Below, one piece after another: positions 44,213 through 53,266 of a stretch of DNA of 64,000 nt. The translations under genes and the position numbers were made by a program. Source of the stretch: an uncultured Agromyces sp. (GTDB taxonomy: Bacteria > Actinomycetota > Actinomycetes > Actinomycetales > Microbacteriaceae); the NCBI GenBank assembly GCA_913053875.1, contig CAJXGN010000001.1, positions 472,205 to 536,204 of the forward strand, in the 5' to 3' direction. Below the pieces are notes generated by a model. That model did not search any database, had not been told where the DNA came from, and was given only the letters and a program-made list of their open reading frames with translations. Positions within the stretch are counted from its first letter, which is position 1; each line of letters begins with the position of its first letter.

Positions 44213-45108
44213 TCCTTCACCGACCCCGCGGCCAGGCCGCTCGTGATGTACCGCTGGAACACCACGAAGACGATGATCAGCGGTATCGCCACGACGGTCG
44301 ACGCCGCCATCAGCGGGCCCCACTCAGTGCCGTACTGCCCGATGAACGAGTTCAGCGTCACCGTGACCGGCTGCATCTCGCGCTCGGTCGTCAGCGTCAG
44401 GCCGAAGACGAACTCCCCCCAGGCCATCACGAAGGCGAAGACCGCGACGGTGACCAGCCCGGGCCGCACGAGCGGCAGCACGATGCGGAAGAAGGCCTGG
44501 AACCGGGTCGCCCCATCCACGGCGGCCGCTTCCTCGAGCTCGCCCGGGATGGTCAGGTAGAACGGCCTCAGGACGATCACCGCGAAGGGCAGGGTGCCGA
44601 CCGCGTTCGCCAGGATCAGCCCCACGTAGCTGTTGACGAGTCCCCACTGCGAGAACAGCGTGAACATCGGCAGAGCGACGTTGATCGCGGGCAGCAGCTG
44701 TGCGATCAGGAACGGCAGCATCAGCAGTGCGGTCCAGCGCAACCGGAGCCGCGCCAAGCCGTACGCGGCCGGTGCCGCGAGCACCAGGGTGAGCAGGGTC
44801 GCGCCGACGCTGATGATCAGGCTGTTGCCGAGCGCGCGCATCATGAGCGGGTTCTCGAACACCGCTGTGGCGTAGTTGCTCCACTCGAGCGGGAACGGGA
44901 CCCAGGTGGGCGGGCTGGTGAACAGCTGCTCCGGCGACTTCAGCGACGTCGAGGCCAGCCAGTACAGGGGGAAGAGGTAGGCACCGACCACGATGATCGC
45001 CACCGCGGTCAAGTGCCACTTCGGGCGCTCCGAGTTCAGCGGGCGCCGGCGCCGACCAGTGCGGACGACGACCATCGCCTCCGTCTCGGTCACGCTCCTC
45101 GATGACAT
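44209..45108 (-). CDS. Sugar ABC transporter permease, MalG type
   Basis: This 299-residue permease has about six helices, the EAA loop EEAAAVDGATRFQAFFRIVLP, and the typical close VVFQRYITSGLAAGSVKD. The ATG at 45106-45108 lies 2 bases after the other permease gene. Partner genes are the two upstream. No ATPase gene is present. Confidence 0.94.
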   Translation of the reverse strand: MSSRSVTETEAMVVVRTGRRRRPLNSERPKWHLTAVAIIVVGAYLFPLYWLASTSLKSPEQLFTSPPTWVPFPLEWSNYATAVFENPLMMRALGNSLIISVGATLLTLVLAAPAAYGLARLRLRWTALLMLPFLIAQLLPAINVALPMFTLFSQWGLVNSYVGLILANAVGTLPFAVIVLRPFYLTIPGELEEAAAVDGATRFQAFFRIVLPLVRPGLVTVAVFAFVMAWGEFVFGLTLTTEREMQPVTVTLNSFIGQYGTEWGPLMAASTVVAIPLIIVFVVFQRYITSGLAAGSVKD

Positions 45109-45110
45109 GC

Positions 45111-46067
45111 TCACTGCGTCGAGTCCTCTCGTCTGCGAAGCCAGAGATACAGGATGGAGAGCAGCAGCGGGATGATCAGCAGGATGTTCGCCGCAGCCGC
45201 CCCGTCGCCGAACCGGAAGTACTCGAACGACAGCTTGTAGACCTCGATCGACAGCACGTTCGTCGCACCTGCCGGGCCCCCGGCGGTCATGACGTAGATC
45301 AGGTCGAACACCTTGAAGGTGTGGACGAAGCCGAGCAGGAGCGCGATCACGATGACCGGCCGCATCATCGGCACGGTGATCCGCCAGAACCGCTGCCAGG
45401 CCGAGGCACCGTCGATCTGCGCAGCTTCGTAGAGCTGGACCGGAACTCCCTGCAGCCCTGCGTAGAGCAGCATCATGTGGAATGGGATCCCCAGCCAGAT
45501 GTTCGCGATGATGACGGCCGCCAGCGCTGTATTCGGGTTGACCAGCCACGGCTCGGTCGAGGAGATCCCGAACACGCCGAGGAAGGCGTTGAACAGGCCG
45601 TAGCTGCCGCTGAAGATCCAGCGCCACAGGCTCGCGGAGACCACTGCCGGCATCACCCACACGACGAGCATGAGCGCACGGAGCAGCCCCGACAGCGGGA
45701 AGCCCCGGTTGAAGAAGAGCGCGAACATGAAACCGATGGCGTGCTGGAAGATCAGTGACCCCACCGTGAAGACGAGGGTGATCACCAGGGAGGGCACGAA
45801 CTGCGGGGAACCGATGAAGTCCGCGTAGTTCTCGAGCCCGACGAATGGAGCTCCCCCGGACAGGAAGTTGCCGGCGTTCACGTCGAACAGGCTGAGGTTC
45901 ACCGTGTACACGAGCGGGTACACCATGAACACGATCAGGAAGACCACCGCCGGGAGCACGAAGGAGTACCTGCTCACCACGTTCATGGTGTGGAGGCGCC
46001 GGCGCGGCCCCCGGGCGGCCGGCGATGAGCCGGCCACACGGGGGGTCGTGCGGGTGTCGAGAGACAT
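45111..46067 (-). CDS. Sugar ABC transporter permease, MalF type
   Basis: This 318-residue permease has a basic N-terminal tail, six helices, and the EAA loop YEAAQIDGASAWQRFWRITVP. The start overlaps the binding-protein stop by one base (TAATG). It forms the importer with its two neighbours. Confidence 0.94.
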   Translation of the reverse strand: MSLDTRTTPRVAGSSPAARGPRRRLHTMNVVSRYSFVLPAVVFLIVFMVYPLVYTVNLSLFDVNAGNFLSGGAPFVGLENYADFIGSPQFVPSLVITLVFTVGSLIFQHAIGFMFALFFNRGFPLSGLLRALMLVVWVMPAVVSASLWRWIFSGSYGLFNAFLGVFGISSTEPWLVNPNTALAAVIIANIWLGIPFHMMLLYAGLQGVPVQLYEAAQIDGASAWQRFWRITVPMMRPVIVIALLLGFVHTFKVFDLIYVMTAGGPAGATNVLSIEVYKLSFEYFRFGDGAAAANILLIIPLLLSILYLWLRRREDSTQ

Positions 46068-47323
46068 TACGGCAGCAGCGGGTCGATCGCCTGTGCGGCT
46101 GCGGAGAGCGCGTCACTCGACGACGCGGCGCCGGTGAGACGAGCCTGGAGGGCGACGACCACCTGGTCGGCGATCTCCGCATATGCCGGACCGTAGGCGC
46201 GGGGCAGCGCGACCTGCAGCTGCTCCGTGAACGTGCCGATCAACTCGTTGTCCGGGAACGGGTCGATGTCGTTGCGCGTCGGGAGACTTCCGCCGGCGAC
46301 GTTCATCAGAGTCACGTTCTCGGGCTCCTGCAGGAACTGCAGCACGTCCCACGCAACATCCTCGTTCGGACCGGACATGATCATGTAGTTCTCACCACCG
46401 GTCACCGATGCCTCCATCTCGCCCGCTGGCAGCAACGCGACCCCGTAGTCCAGGTCGGGCGCCTCGGTCGCGAGGAACGGGAGCTGCCACGGACCGTTGA
46501 TCATCATCGCTGCGCGGCCCTGGCCGAACTCGGCGGCCACCATGGACTGGTCCCAGTTCAGTGCCTCCTGCGAGACGCTGCCGTCGTCCATCAGACCTGC
46601 CCAGTAGTCGAAGGAGGCAATCGCCTCGTCCGAGTCGAGGTCGTAGAGATCACCGCCGCTCTGCCAAAGCGCAGGCAGGTACTGGAAGACGGCCTGCTGG
46701 TTGTTCACGGCCGAGTAGGCGAGCCCGTAGGTATCGCCGGTCGTCAGGGCCGCCGCTACCTCCTCCATTTCCTCCCACGTTGTAGGAGGCTCGAGTCCGG
46801 CCTCGTCGAGCATCTCGGTGTTGTAGAACAGCGCGAGGCAGTTCGCCGAGATCGGCAGCCCGTAGACACTGTCGTCATAGGTGGCCGACGCGATGACGCC
46901 CTCGGCATACTGGTCGAGCTCCCCCCATTCGGCGAGGCGCTCGTCGAGGTTCGCGGCGATGCCGAGCTCGGCGAACTGCTGGTGGTCGGGGCTGTTGATC
47001 ACCACGACGTCCGGCAGTGACCCGGCGCCCGCAGACTGGAGCAGGCTCTGCTTCAGGTCGGCGTAGGCGATGAACTCGCGCTGGATCGTGACATCCGGGT
47101 TCTCCTCCTGGTACTCGTCGAGGAGCTCCTGGAGCTGCGTGCTCGCGGCACCCTCGGCGTAGTAGTCCCACCACGTGAGGGTGACGGGGCCGGATCCGGC
47201 GTCCGATGACTCATCGCCGCCGCCTCCGGGCGTGCACGCGGCGAGGCTGCCGCCGGCGACCACGAGCGCCGCCGTGATCGCGAGTCGTCTCAGGGTTCGA
47301 CCGCGGGTGGGTTGATTGGACAT
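46067..47323 (-). CDS. Sugar ABC transporter substrate-binding lipoprotein
   Basis: This 418-residue binding protein has an N-terminal signal with lipobox LAAC at about residues 27-30. The mature part opens TLTWWDYYAEG and shows the oligosaccharide-binding pattern with MMINGPWQLPF and AWDVLQFLQEPENV. The ATG at 47321-47323 follows AAAGGAAG. The ligand is likely an arabinoside or another glycoside, judged from GH127 and the oxidoreductases around it. Confidence 0.94.
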   Translation of the reverse strand: MSNQPTRGRTLRRLAITAALVVAGGSLAACTPGGGGDESSDAGSGPVTLTWWDYYAEGAASTQLQELLDEYQEENPDVTIQREFIAYADLKQSLLQSAGAGSLPDVVVINSPDHQQFAELGIAANLDERLAEWGELDQYAEGVIASATYDDSVYGLPISANCLALFYNTEMLDEAGLEPPTTWEEMEEVAAALTTGDTYGLAYSAVNNQQAVFQYLPALWQSGGDLYDLDSDEAIASFDYWAGLMDDGSVSQEALNWDQSMVAAEFGQGRAAMMINGPWQLPFLATEAPDLDYGVALLPAGEMEASVTGGENYMIMSGPNEDVAWDVLQFLQEPENVTLMNVAGGSLPTRNDIDPFPDNELIGTFTEQLQVALPRAYGPAYAEIADQVVVALQARLTGAASSSDALSAAAQAIDPLLP

Positions 47324-47346
47324 GGGATTGCTTCCTTTCATCATTG

Positions 47347-47359
47347 ATGGAACATCCAT
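47347..47359. promoter_or_regulatory. Palindrome ATGGA-ACA-TCCAT before the importer genes
   Basis: Perfect 5-base arms lie around a 3-base spacer, in the 80-base gap between the isomerase (47404) and the binding-protein gene. It may be an operator for an internal promoter of the importer part of the cluster. Confidence 0.35.
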
Positions 47360-47403
47360 GGTGCGGATTGGGGTCGTCGGGTTCGGATGTGGGGGCGGTC
47401 CGG

Positions 47404-48147
47404 TCAGGGGTTCGGTGGGAGATGCGTATCGAGCCAGCGCGCAGAGACCTGGAGACCGTCCTCCAGCGAGGCGTCGGACTCCTCGTCGATGCACAGCCAA
47501 CTGTCGTAGCCGATCTCGTCGAGCGCCGCGAGGATCCCGTCCAGGTCGACGTCGCCCTGGCCGACGAGTCGCCAGCTGCCGTCGACGACGTCCTTCAGGT
47601 GCACGTTGTCGATGAGCGAGGCGAACTCGCGGATGAACGCGGGGATGTCGGTCACCCCGCTCTTGGCGAGATGCGCGGTGTCCACCGTCAGGCCGATCGC
47701 GCCGGGGTCTATCGCACCCCAGAACTCGCGCACATCGCTCGGCAGCATCACAGGCTGGTCGAAGTGGTGGTGCAGGGAGAGCTTGATCCCAGACTCCCCG
47801 GCACGCCGCCCGTGCGCCGCCAGTCGGACGGCCATTGCCGCACGGTCGGCGGCGGTCACACCCTCGCGAGAGCGGTTGTGGCAGAACACGATCATCTCGG
47901 TGCCCACGGCCGCGGCGAAGTCGATCACAGCGGACATTCGATCGTCGTCGAGTTCGTCGAAGTAGATGAGCACCGCCGCGGCGCCCGGTCGGCCAGCGAG
48001 GCGATCGCGGAACTGCTCGGGCGCGTCGAGCCAGGGCAGGAACTGCCCGGACTTCAGCTGGAGGCCGTCGTATCCCGCGGGCCCGAATTCCGACAGCAGC
48101 GTCTCTACCTCATCCGGCGCGACCGGCTTGGAGAATGCGCGACGCAT
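47404..48147 (-). CDS. Sugar phosphate isomerase/epimerase-like TIM barrel
   Basis: This 247-residue second AP-endonuclease-2-type barrel of the cluster has metal-ligand candidates in LSLHHHFDQPVM (His), GLTVDTAHLAKSG (Asp, His), NVHLKDVV (His) and WLCIDEESD (Glu). It starts at the stop of the Gfo/Idh gene (TGATG). Such pairs of Gfo/Idh dehydrogenase and isomerase act on inositols, hexuronates and keto-glycosides. Confidence 0.82.
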   Translation of the reverse strand: MRRAFSKPVAPDEVETLLSEFGPAGYDGLQLKSGQFLPWLDAPEQFRDRLAGRPGAAAVLIYFDELDDDRMSAVIDFAAAVGTEMIVFCHNRSREGVTAADRAAMAVRLAAHGRRAGESGIKLSLHHHFDQPVMLPSDVREFWGAIDPGAIGLTVDTAHLAKSGVTDIPAFIREFASLIDNVHLKDVVDGSWRLVGQGDVDLDGILAALDEIGYDSWLCIDEESDASLEDGLQVSARWLDTHLPPNP

Positions 48148-49145
48148 CAGAGCACCCCATCCTGGAATCGCACCGGCTCACCCGATTCCGCGGACCGGTA
48201 TGCACCGTCGAGTAATGACAGTGTCCGGAGGTTGTCCGCGCCCGAGTTGGTCGGCTGGCGTCGGTCTTCGACGGAGCTGAGCAGCTCGTCGAGCCCGAGG
48301 AACGCAGACTCCGGCTTGCCGTCGCCCGCCCACGGGTTGGCGATCGTCTCCACCCCGTCGGCGGTGTGGATCTCGAGGATGCCGTAGTCCAGGCGCAATG
48401 TGCCCTCCTCACCGATCACGATGGTCTCGACCCGTTCGACGCGGCTCGAGAAGCTCTGCGTGTAGTTGACGCCGATGTCGCCGAACCGTAGGTGAATCGA
48501 CGCATCGGTCTCGCCGGCCGCGTGCAGGGCGGGCGAGCGGTGGGTCGTGGCCGTGAGCCAGTCCGCCTCGACGCCCAGGATGTATCGGAAGCCGTCGAAC
48601 CAGTGCACGCCCATGACGGACAGCGTGTGATGGACTTGATCCGCGCGCCAGCCGGTCACCTCGCGCCACATGAGCTCGCAGTGGTCGACTGAGAGCACGC
48701 GCCCGATACGGCCGTCCCGGATCGCGTCGCGCGCCTGACCGAACGCGTAGTGGTATCGGAAGTTCTGGTCGACCGCGAGGCGCACGCCGGCGTCGGCCGC
48801 GGCGGCCACCACCTCGCGTGCCTGCGCGACGCCATCGGCCAAGGGCTTCTCGACAAACAGGTGGATGCCCGCCGCGGCCAGCTCCGCCACGGCCTCGAGT
48901 CGCACGTGGCTGGGCGTCGACACGACGGCCGCATCGAAATCCACCTGGTCCAGCGCCTCGGCGATCGAGGGGAACGTGGCGTGGACGCCGAACGTCTCGG
49001 CGACCCATGCCCTCCGCTCCGCCGAGGGGTCGACCGCAGCGACGATCTCGACTCGGTCGGGATGCGCGAGACATCCGCGGAAGTGCATGTCGCTGACCAC
49101 GCCGCATCCGACGATCGCGACCCGGTGCACGGTGCGTGCACTCAC
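48147..49145 (-). CDS. Gfo/Idh/MocA family NAD(P)-dependent oxidoreductase
   Basis: This 332-residue enzyme has the Rossmann fingerprint VAIVGCGVVSDMHFRG, the signature lysine in VEKPLADG, and a C-terminal alpha/beta domain with HWFDGFRYILG. It probably oxidises one hydroxyl of a sugar or glycoside. The GTG at 49143-49145 overlaps the cupin stop. The tight order cupin, Gfo/Idh, isomerase suggests they act in one short pathway. Confidence 0.9.
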   Translation of the reverse strand: MSARTVHRVAIVGCGVVSDMHFRGCLAHPDRVEIVAAVDPSAERRAWVAETFGVHATFPSIAEALDQVDFDAAVVSTPSHVRLEAVAELAAAGIHLFVEKPLADGVAQAREVVAAAADAGVRLAVDQNFRYHYAFGQARDAIRDGRIGRVLSVDHCELMWREVTGWRADQVHHTLSVMGVHWFDGFRYILGVEADWLTATTHRSPALHAAGETDASIHLRFGDIGVNYTQSFSSRVERVETIVIGEEGTLRLDYGILEIHTADGVETIANPWAGDGKPESAFLGLDELLSSVEDRRQPTNSGADNLRTLSLLDGAYRSAESGEPVRFQDGVL

Positions 49146-49522
49146 TCGCCGACGACCTCTCGGGTCGCGGTGTCGAAGCAGATCAGCAGCTCGCACGTGT
49201 CCGCGCCGATGTTCGTCGCGTTGTGCACGGCGCCCTTCGGGATCGAGATGGTGTCGCCGGCCGTCATCTCCACGTACTCGTCTCCTACCCGGTGTCGGAT
49301 ACGTCCGCTGACGACGTGGAGCACCTCGTCGCAGTTGGGGTGGTGGTGCACGGGGTTCTGCTCGCCGGGCTCGATGAAGCACTTCCCGACGGTCAGCGTG
49401 TCGGAGTTCCCCACGGCGTCGGACACCATCCACTCCAGGCGACCCCACGGCTGCGGGTCCACCTGGACGTCGGCGTGCGCGGTGAGTCCGCCCCGTCCTG
49501 CGCGTTCGGTCGGTTCAGGCAT
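49142..49522 (-). CDS. Cupin-domain protein
   Basis: This 126-residue single cupin has the metal motif PVHHHPNCDEVLHVVSG (His, His, Glu) and a second histidine in PKGAVHNATNIG. The ATG at 49520-49522 follows a GAGGAGAG site. It is first in the long minus-strand cluster. Single cupins at this place may be sugar isomerases or accessory subunits of C-glycoside or keto-sugar enzymes. The 131 bases between it and the MocR gene hold a GCCAATTTGGC palindrome (49620-49630) and probably the cluster promoter. Confidence 0.85.
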   Translation of the reverse strand: MPEPTERAGRGGLTAHADVQVDPQPWGRLEWMVSDAVGNSDTLTVGKCFIEPGEQNPVHHHPNCDEVLHVVSGRIRHRVGDEYVEMTAGDTISIPKGAVHNATNIGADTCELLICFDTATREVVGE

Positions 49523-49653
49523 TCGCTGCTCTCCTCGGGTCTGCGCCGCCTGCCGTCCGGCATCAGCGCTGAAGGGTACGTGTACGCCATGATGGACGCC
49601 GAACACCGAGAACCCGAGGGCCAATTTGGCGACGGTGGCCCACGGCCCCGTCG

Positions 49654-51108
49654 TCAGCCGATGCCATCGGCGTAGTGGGCGTCCCAGCAGTCCGCCAGGA
49701 GGTCGACACCTCGGCGCGTGTACGCGGGGTCCGCGGCGTACGAGATCCGCAGGTAGTCGTCCAGGCGGTCGTGGATGCTGAACGTCGACCCCGGGAGCAC
49801 CCGCACGCCGAACCGCTCGGCGCGGTTCGTGAACGACGTCGCGACCGCGGCCGGCAGCCGGACCCACAGCGACCCTCCGCCCATCGGCGTCTCGGGCATC
49901 CAGCTCGGGAGCCGCTCGTCGAGCGCATCGAGCACCAGACGGCGCGCCTCCGTGAGCGTGCGCAAGCGCTCGTCCCGTGCCCGCTCGACCTGCGGGAGAA
50001 GGTGGCTGGCGAGCAACTGGGCGATCAACGAGGTGCCGAGGTCCTGGCCGCCCTTGACCGCGGCGAGTTCGGCGATCGCGTCGGGCTGTGCACGCAGCCA
50101 GCCGACACGGAGCCCACCCCAGAACGACTTGCTAACCGAGCCCACCGTCATGACCATGTCGCTGCCCGCGGCGAGCGGCACGGGCCGACGGTCGCCGTCG
50201 ATGATGGTGTCGACGAGAGCCGCGTCGTCGATGATCGGCGTGCCGTGCCGGTTCGCGATCGATGCGATCCTGCTGCGCCGGAAGACGTCGAGCACGGAAC
50301 CCGTCGGGTTGTGCACGGTCGACTGCAACACGATCAGGGCGGGGCGCTCCCGCGCCACGACTGCGGCGAGCTGATCGACGTCGACGCCCTCACGGCCGCT
50401 CGGCACGCTCACGAGTCGAAGCCCGAGGGACCTCAGCGACTCGATCGCACCCCGGAACGACGGCTCCTCGATCACGACCATCGCGCCGGGCTGGGCCACG
50501 CTCGAGGCCGCGAGCCGCAGGGCCGGCTGGGCGCCCGACGTGATGAGGATGTGCTCCCGGGTGGTCGGCAGGCCCAGTGCCGAGTAGTACGCCGCGACGG
50601 CGTCCCGCAGCTCGTCCAGCCCGCTCGGGAGGTAGCCGTGGGATGCGATCAACTGGCGGGCGCGCGAGCTGTCGAGGAGGTCGAAATGGTCGGCGACCAT
50701 CGCAAGGCCGGGCAGTGCAGCGCTCCGGAGGTCGATGTGGTCGACATCGTCGTCCTCGGTGAAGGAGCGGAGGCGGTCGTCTCCGCGCACCGTGGACGAC
50801 CCCTGCGCGGCGGAGACGTAGGTGCCGTCCCCCTGGCGACTGGAGAGGACTCCCTCGCCGCGAAGCAGGTCGAAGCACTTCGTCACCGTGTTGCGGCTCA
50901 CACCCAGCGTCGCACCGAGGCTCCGCTCGGACGGCAGCCGCGTCCCGGAGGCCAGTGCACCGGACGCGATCAGTGCGCGCAGGCCGGACGCGAGCTGGGT
51001 GTGCAGGGCACGCTCACCGGTCTGCCAGTCGCCGAGCAATCGCGCGAGCCGATTGGCACCCATCGTCGCCAATCGGAAGGAATTGGCACTCGTATAGGTC
51101 GAAGTCAT
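49654..51108 (-). CDS. MocR-type regulator (GntR domain fused to aminotransferase-like domain)
   Basis: This 484-residue fusion has a winged-helix GntR domain (LPSERSLGATLGVSRNTVTKCFDLL, about residues 57-81), a linker, and a class I aminotransferase domain with HNPTGS and the PLP lysine in SVSKSFWGGLRVGW. MocR proteins use PLP as a cofactor to sense an amine or vitamin B6. It is divergent from the Tm-1-like gene and next to the sugar cluster, so it may control either. The start may instead be Met16 (51063). Confidence 0.9.
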   Translation of the reverse strand: MTSTYTSANSFRLATMGANRLARLLGDWQTGERALHTQLASGLRALIASGALASGTRLPSERSLGATLGVSRNTVTKCFDLLRGEGVLSSRQGDGTYVSAAQGSSTVRGDDRLRSFTEDDDVDHIDLRSAALPGLAMVADHFDLLDSSRARQLIASHGYLPSGLDELRDAVAAYYSALGLPTTREHILITSGAQPALRLAASSVAQPGAMVVIEEPSFRGAIESLRSLGLRLVSVPSGREGVDVDQLAAVVARERPALIVLQSTVHNPTGSVLDVFRRSRIASIANRHGTPIIDDAALVDTIIDGDRRPVPLAAGSDMVMTVGSVSKSFWGGLRVGWLRAQPDAIAELAAVKGGQDLGTSLIAQLLASHLLPQVERARDERLRTLTEARRLVLDALDERLPSWMPETPMGGGSLWVRLPAAVATSFTNRAERFGVRVLPGSTFSIHDRLDDYLRISYAADPAYTRRGVDLLADCWDAHYADGIG

Positions 51109-51125
51109 GTGGCCATTATTGGTAC
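51052..51125. promoter_or_regulatory. Three ATTGG(C/T)AC direct repeats around the MocR start
   Basis: Copies start at 51052, 51082 and 51118, 30 and 36 bases apart. MocR proteins usually bind direct repeats near their own start. Two of the copies fall inside the gene if 51108 is the start, which slightly favours the later start at 51063. Confidence 0.4.
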
Positions 51126-51164
51126 GGCCGCAGCGCCGCGGTCAACACATGAATCGGAGTGGTC

Positions 51165-52418
51165 ATGACTTCCCCCACCGTCCTCCTCCTCGGTGCGCTG
51201 GACACCAAGGGCGCCGAGTACGCGTATGTCCGGGACCGGCTCGCAGACGCCGGCGTCGCAGCGATCGTCGTCGACTTCGGCGTCCTCGACGCTCCCACGA
51301 TCGACGCGGATGTCGATCGTGACGCGGTGGCTCGCGCCGGTGGCAGCGACCTCGAGTCGCTCGTCTCCGCTGCGGATCGCGGCTCAGCCATGGCGGCGAT
51401 GACGCGCGGAGCCACTGGCGTCGTCGCCGACCTGGTCGCTTCAGGCCGCGTGCAGGGCGCACTCGCACTGGGTGGCACCGGCGGCACCTCGGTCGCCGCG
51501 TCGGCATTCCGCGACCTCCCTCTCGGGTTCCCTCGACTGATCGTCTCGACGGCCGCATCCGGCAACACGGAGCAGTACGTGGGCGAGTCCGACCTGATCC
51601 TCGCGCCGAGCGTCGTCGACATCGCTGGCCTGAACCGGATCTCGCTGCGCATCCTCGCGAATGCAGCCGCCGCCGTGGCCGGGATGGTCACCGCCGCACC
51701 GCTGCCCGATGTGGAGGCGAAGCCCCTCGTCGCGGCGAGCATGTTCGGGGTGACGACACCGGCCGTGACCAGGGCCCGCGAGCGCCTCGAGGAACTCGGA
51801 TACGAGGTCCTCGTCTTCCACATGACCGGTTCCGGCGGTCGGGCCATGGAGGCCCTGATCCGCCAGGGCTACATCGACGGCGTCCTCGACCTCACCACCA
51901 CCGAGTTGGCGGACGACCTCGTCGGCGGCGTGTTCTCCGCCGGCCCGACGCGACTGACGGCAGCTGCGGAGACGGGGACCCCGCAGGTGGTCTCGCTCGG
52001 CGCCCTCGACATGGTCAACTTCGGCGCGCTGGGCAGCGTCCCGCCGGAATTCCGCGAACGCACCCTCTACGAGCACAACTCGAGCGTCACGCTGATGCGC
52101 ACGACCGCCGCCGAGACCGCGGAACTCGGCGCGACGCTCGCGCGCCGAGTCGCGGCGTCCACCGGTTCCGCACTGGTCGCGCTGCCCGCCGGCGGCGTCT
52201 CCGCCATCGCGGTCCCGGGCGGGCCCTTCCACGACCCGGCGGCGGACGCCGCGCTCTTCGACGCCGTACGCGCGGGCCTCTCCGGCAGCAGCGTTCGCCT
52301 GCTCGAATCCGACTCAGACATCAACGACCCATCGCTCGCTGTCGAGCTGGCCGACCTCCTCGACGAGATGATCTCGGGGCGCTCGCGCGAGACCTCGACC
52401 GCCTCCACCGGAAAGTAG
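51165..52418 (+). CDS. Tm-1-like ATP-binding protein (UPF0261)
   Basis: This 417-residue protein matches the two-domain Tm-1 family, named after the tomato virus-resistance protein whose N-terminal part binds ATP. Visible landmarks are [18 protein letters not shown] at the start, [11 protein letters not shown] in the middle, and [16 protein letters not shown] followed by [14 protein letters not shown]. The ATG at 51165 has GGAG six bases before it. The bacterial function is unknown. It is almost always paired with the barrel protein encoded next. Confidence 0.88.
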   Translation: MTSPTVLLLGALDTKGAEYAYVRDRLADAGVAAIVVDFGVLDAPTIDADVDRDAVARAGGSDLESLVSAADRGSAMAAMTRGATGVVADLVASGRVQGALALGGTGGTSVAASAFRDLPLGFPRLIVSTAASGNTEQYVGESDLILAPSVVDIAGLNRISLRILANAAAAVAGMVTAAPLPDVEAKPLVAASMFGVTTPAVTRARERLEELGYEVLVFHMTGSGGRAMEALIRQGYIDGVLDLTTTELADDLVGGVFSAGPTRLTAAAETGTPQVVSLGALDMVNFGALGSVPPEFRERTLYEHNSSVTLMRTTAAETAELGATLARRVAASTGSALVALPAGGVSAIAVPGGPFHDPAADAALFDAVRAGLSGSSVRLLESDSDINDPSLAVELADLLDEMISGRSRETSTASTGK

Positions 52419-52422
52419 GGAC

Positions 52423-53253
52423 ATGCCATACGTCGCACGCGCCGAGATCCTCGAACGGCTCAGAGAGAAGGTCGCCGCCGGGCGCCCCATCATCGGAGCC
52501 GGCGCGGGAACCGGCATCTCCGCGAAATGCGAGGAGGACGGCGGCGCCGACCTCATCGTCATCTACAACTCGGGGCGCTACCGCATGGCGGGCCGGGGCT
52601 CGCTGAGCGGACTGCTCGCCTACGGGAACGCGAACGAACTGGTCGTGGAGATGGGACGGGAGGTGCTGCCCGTCCCTGCGCGGGTGCCCGTGCTGGCCGG
52701 CGTCAACGGCACCGATCCGTTCTACGACCCGCCGCGGTTCCTCCGGCGCCTGCGCGAGCAGGGCTTCTCGGGGATCCAGAACTTCCCCACAGTCGGGCTC
52801 ATCGACGGGACGTTCCGCGCCAACCTCGAGGAGACGGGAATGAGCTACCGGCTCGAGGTCGAGCTCGTCGCCCATGCGCACGCGGAGGACCTGCTGACGA
52901 CGCCGTACGTCTTCTCGGCGCAGGACGCCGCCGACATGACGGCGGCGGGCGCAGATGTCGTGGTCTGCCACATGGGCCTCACGACCGGCGGCTCGATCGG
53001 CGCGCAGACCGCGCTGACGCTCGACGACTGCGTGCGGCTCGCGACCGAGTGGGCCGACGCGGCACGCACGGTCCGAGAGGACGTGCTCGTGCTCGTCCAT
53101 GGCGGCCCCGTGTCGATGCCAGCGGACGCCCAGTACGTGCTCGCGCACGCGGAGCACCTGCACGGCTTCTACGGGGCGTCCTCGATGGAGCGCCTGCCCA
53201 CGGAGGTCGCCATCACGGCGGCCGTCCGCGAGTTCGCCGAAATGACCCTCTGA
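52423..53253 (+). CDS. Phosphoenolpyruvate hydrolase-like TIM barrel protein
   Basis: This 276-residue member of the isocitrate lyase/PEP mutase-type barrel group is named after PEP hydrolase. Family-like stretches are [58 protein letters not shown] and [11 protein letters not shown]. It starts 4 bases after the Tm-1-like gene. In plants and fungi this domain is the C-terminal half of Tm-1-type proteins, so the two products probably act together. Substrate unknown. Confidence 0.87.
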   Translation: MPYVARAEILERLREKVAAGRPIIGAGAGTGISAKCEEDGGADLIVIYNSGRYRMAGRGSLSGLLAYGNANELVVEMGREVLPVPARVPVLAGVNGTDPFYDPPRFLRRLREQGFSGIQNFPTVGLIDGTFRANLEETGMSYRLEVELVAHAHAEDLLTTPYVFSAQDAADMTAAGADVVVCHMGLTTGGSIGAQTALTLDDCVRLATEWADAARTVREDVLVLVHGGPVSMPADAQYVLAHAEHLHGFYGASSMERLPTEVAITAAVREFAEMTL

Positions 53254-53266
53254 TACCCGACGACGC

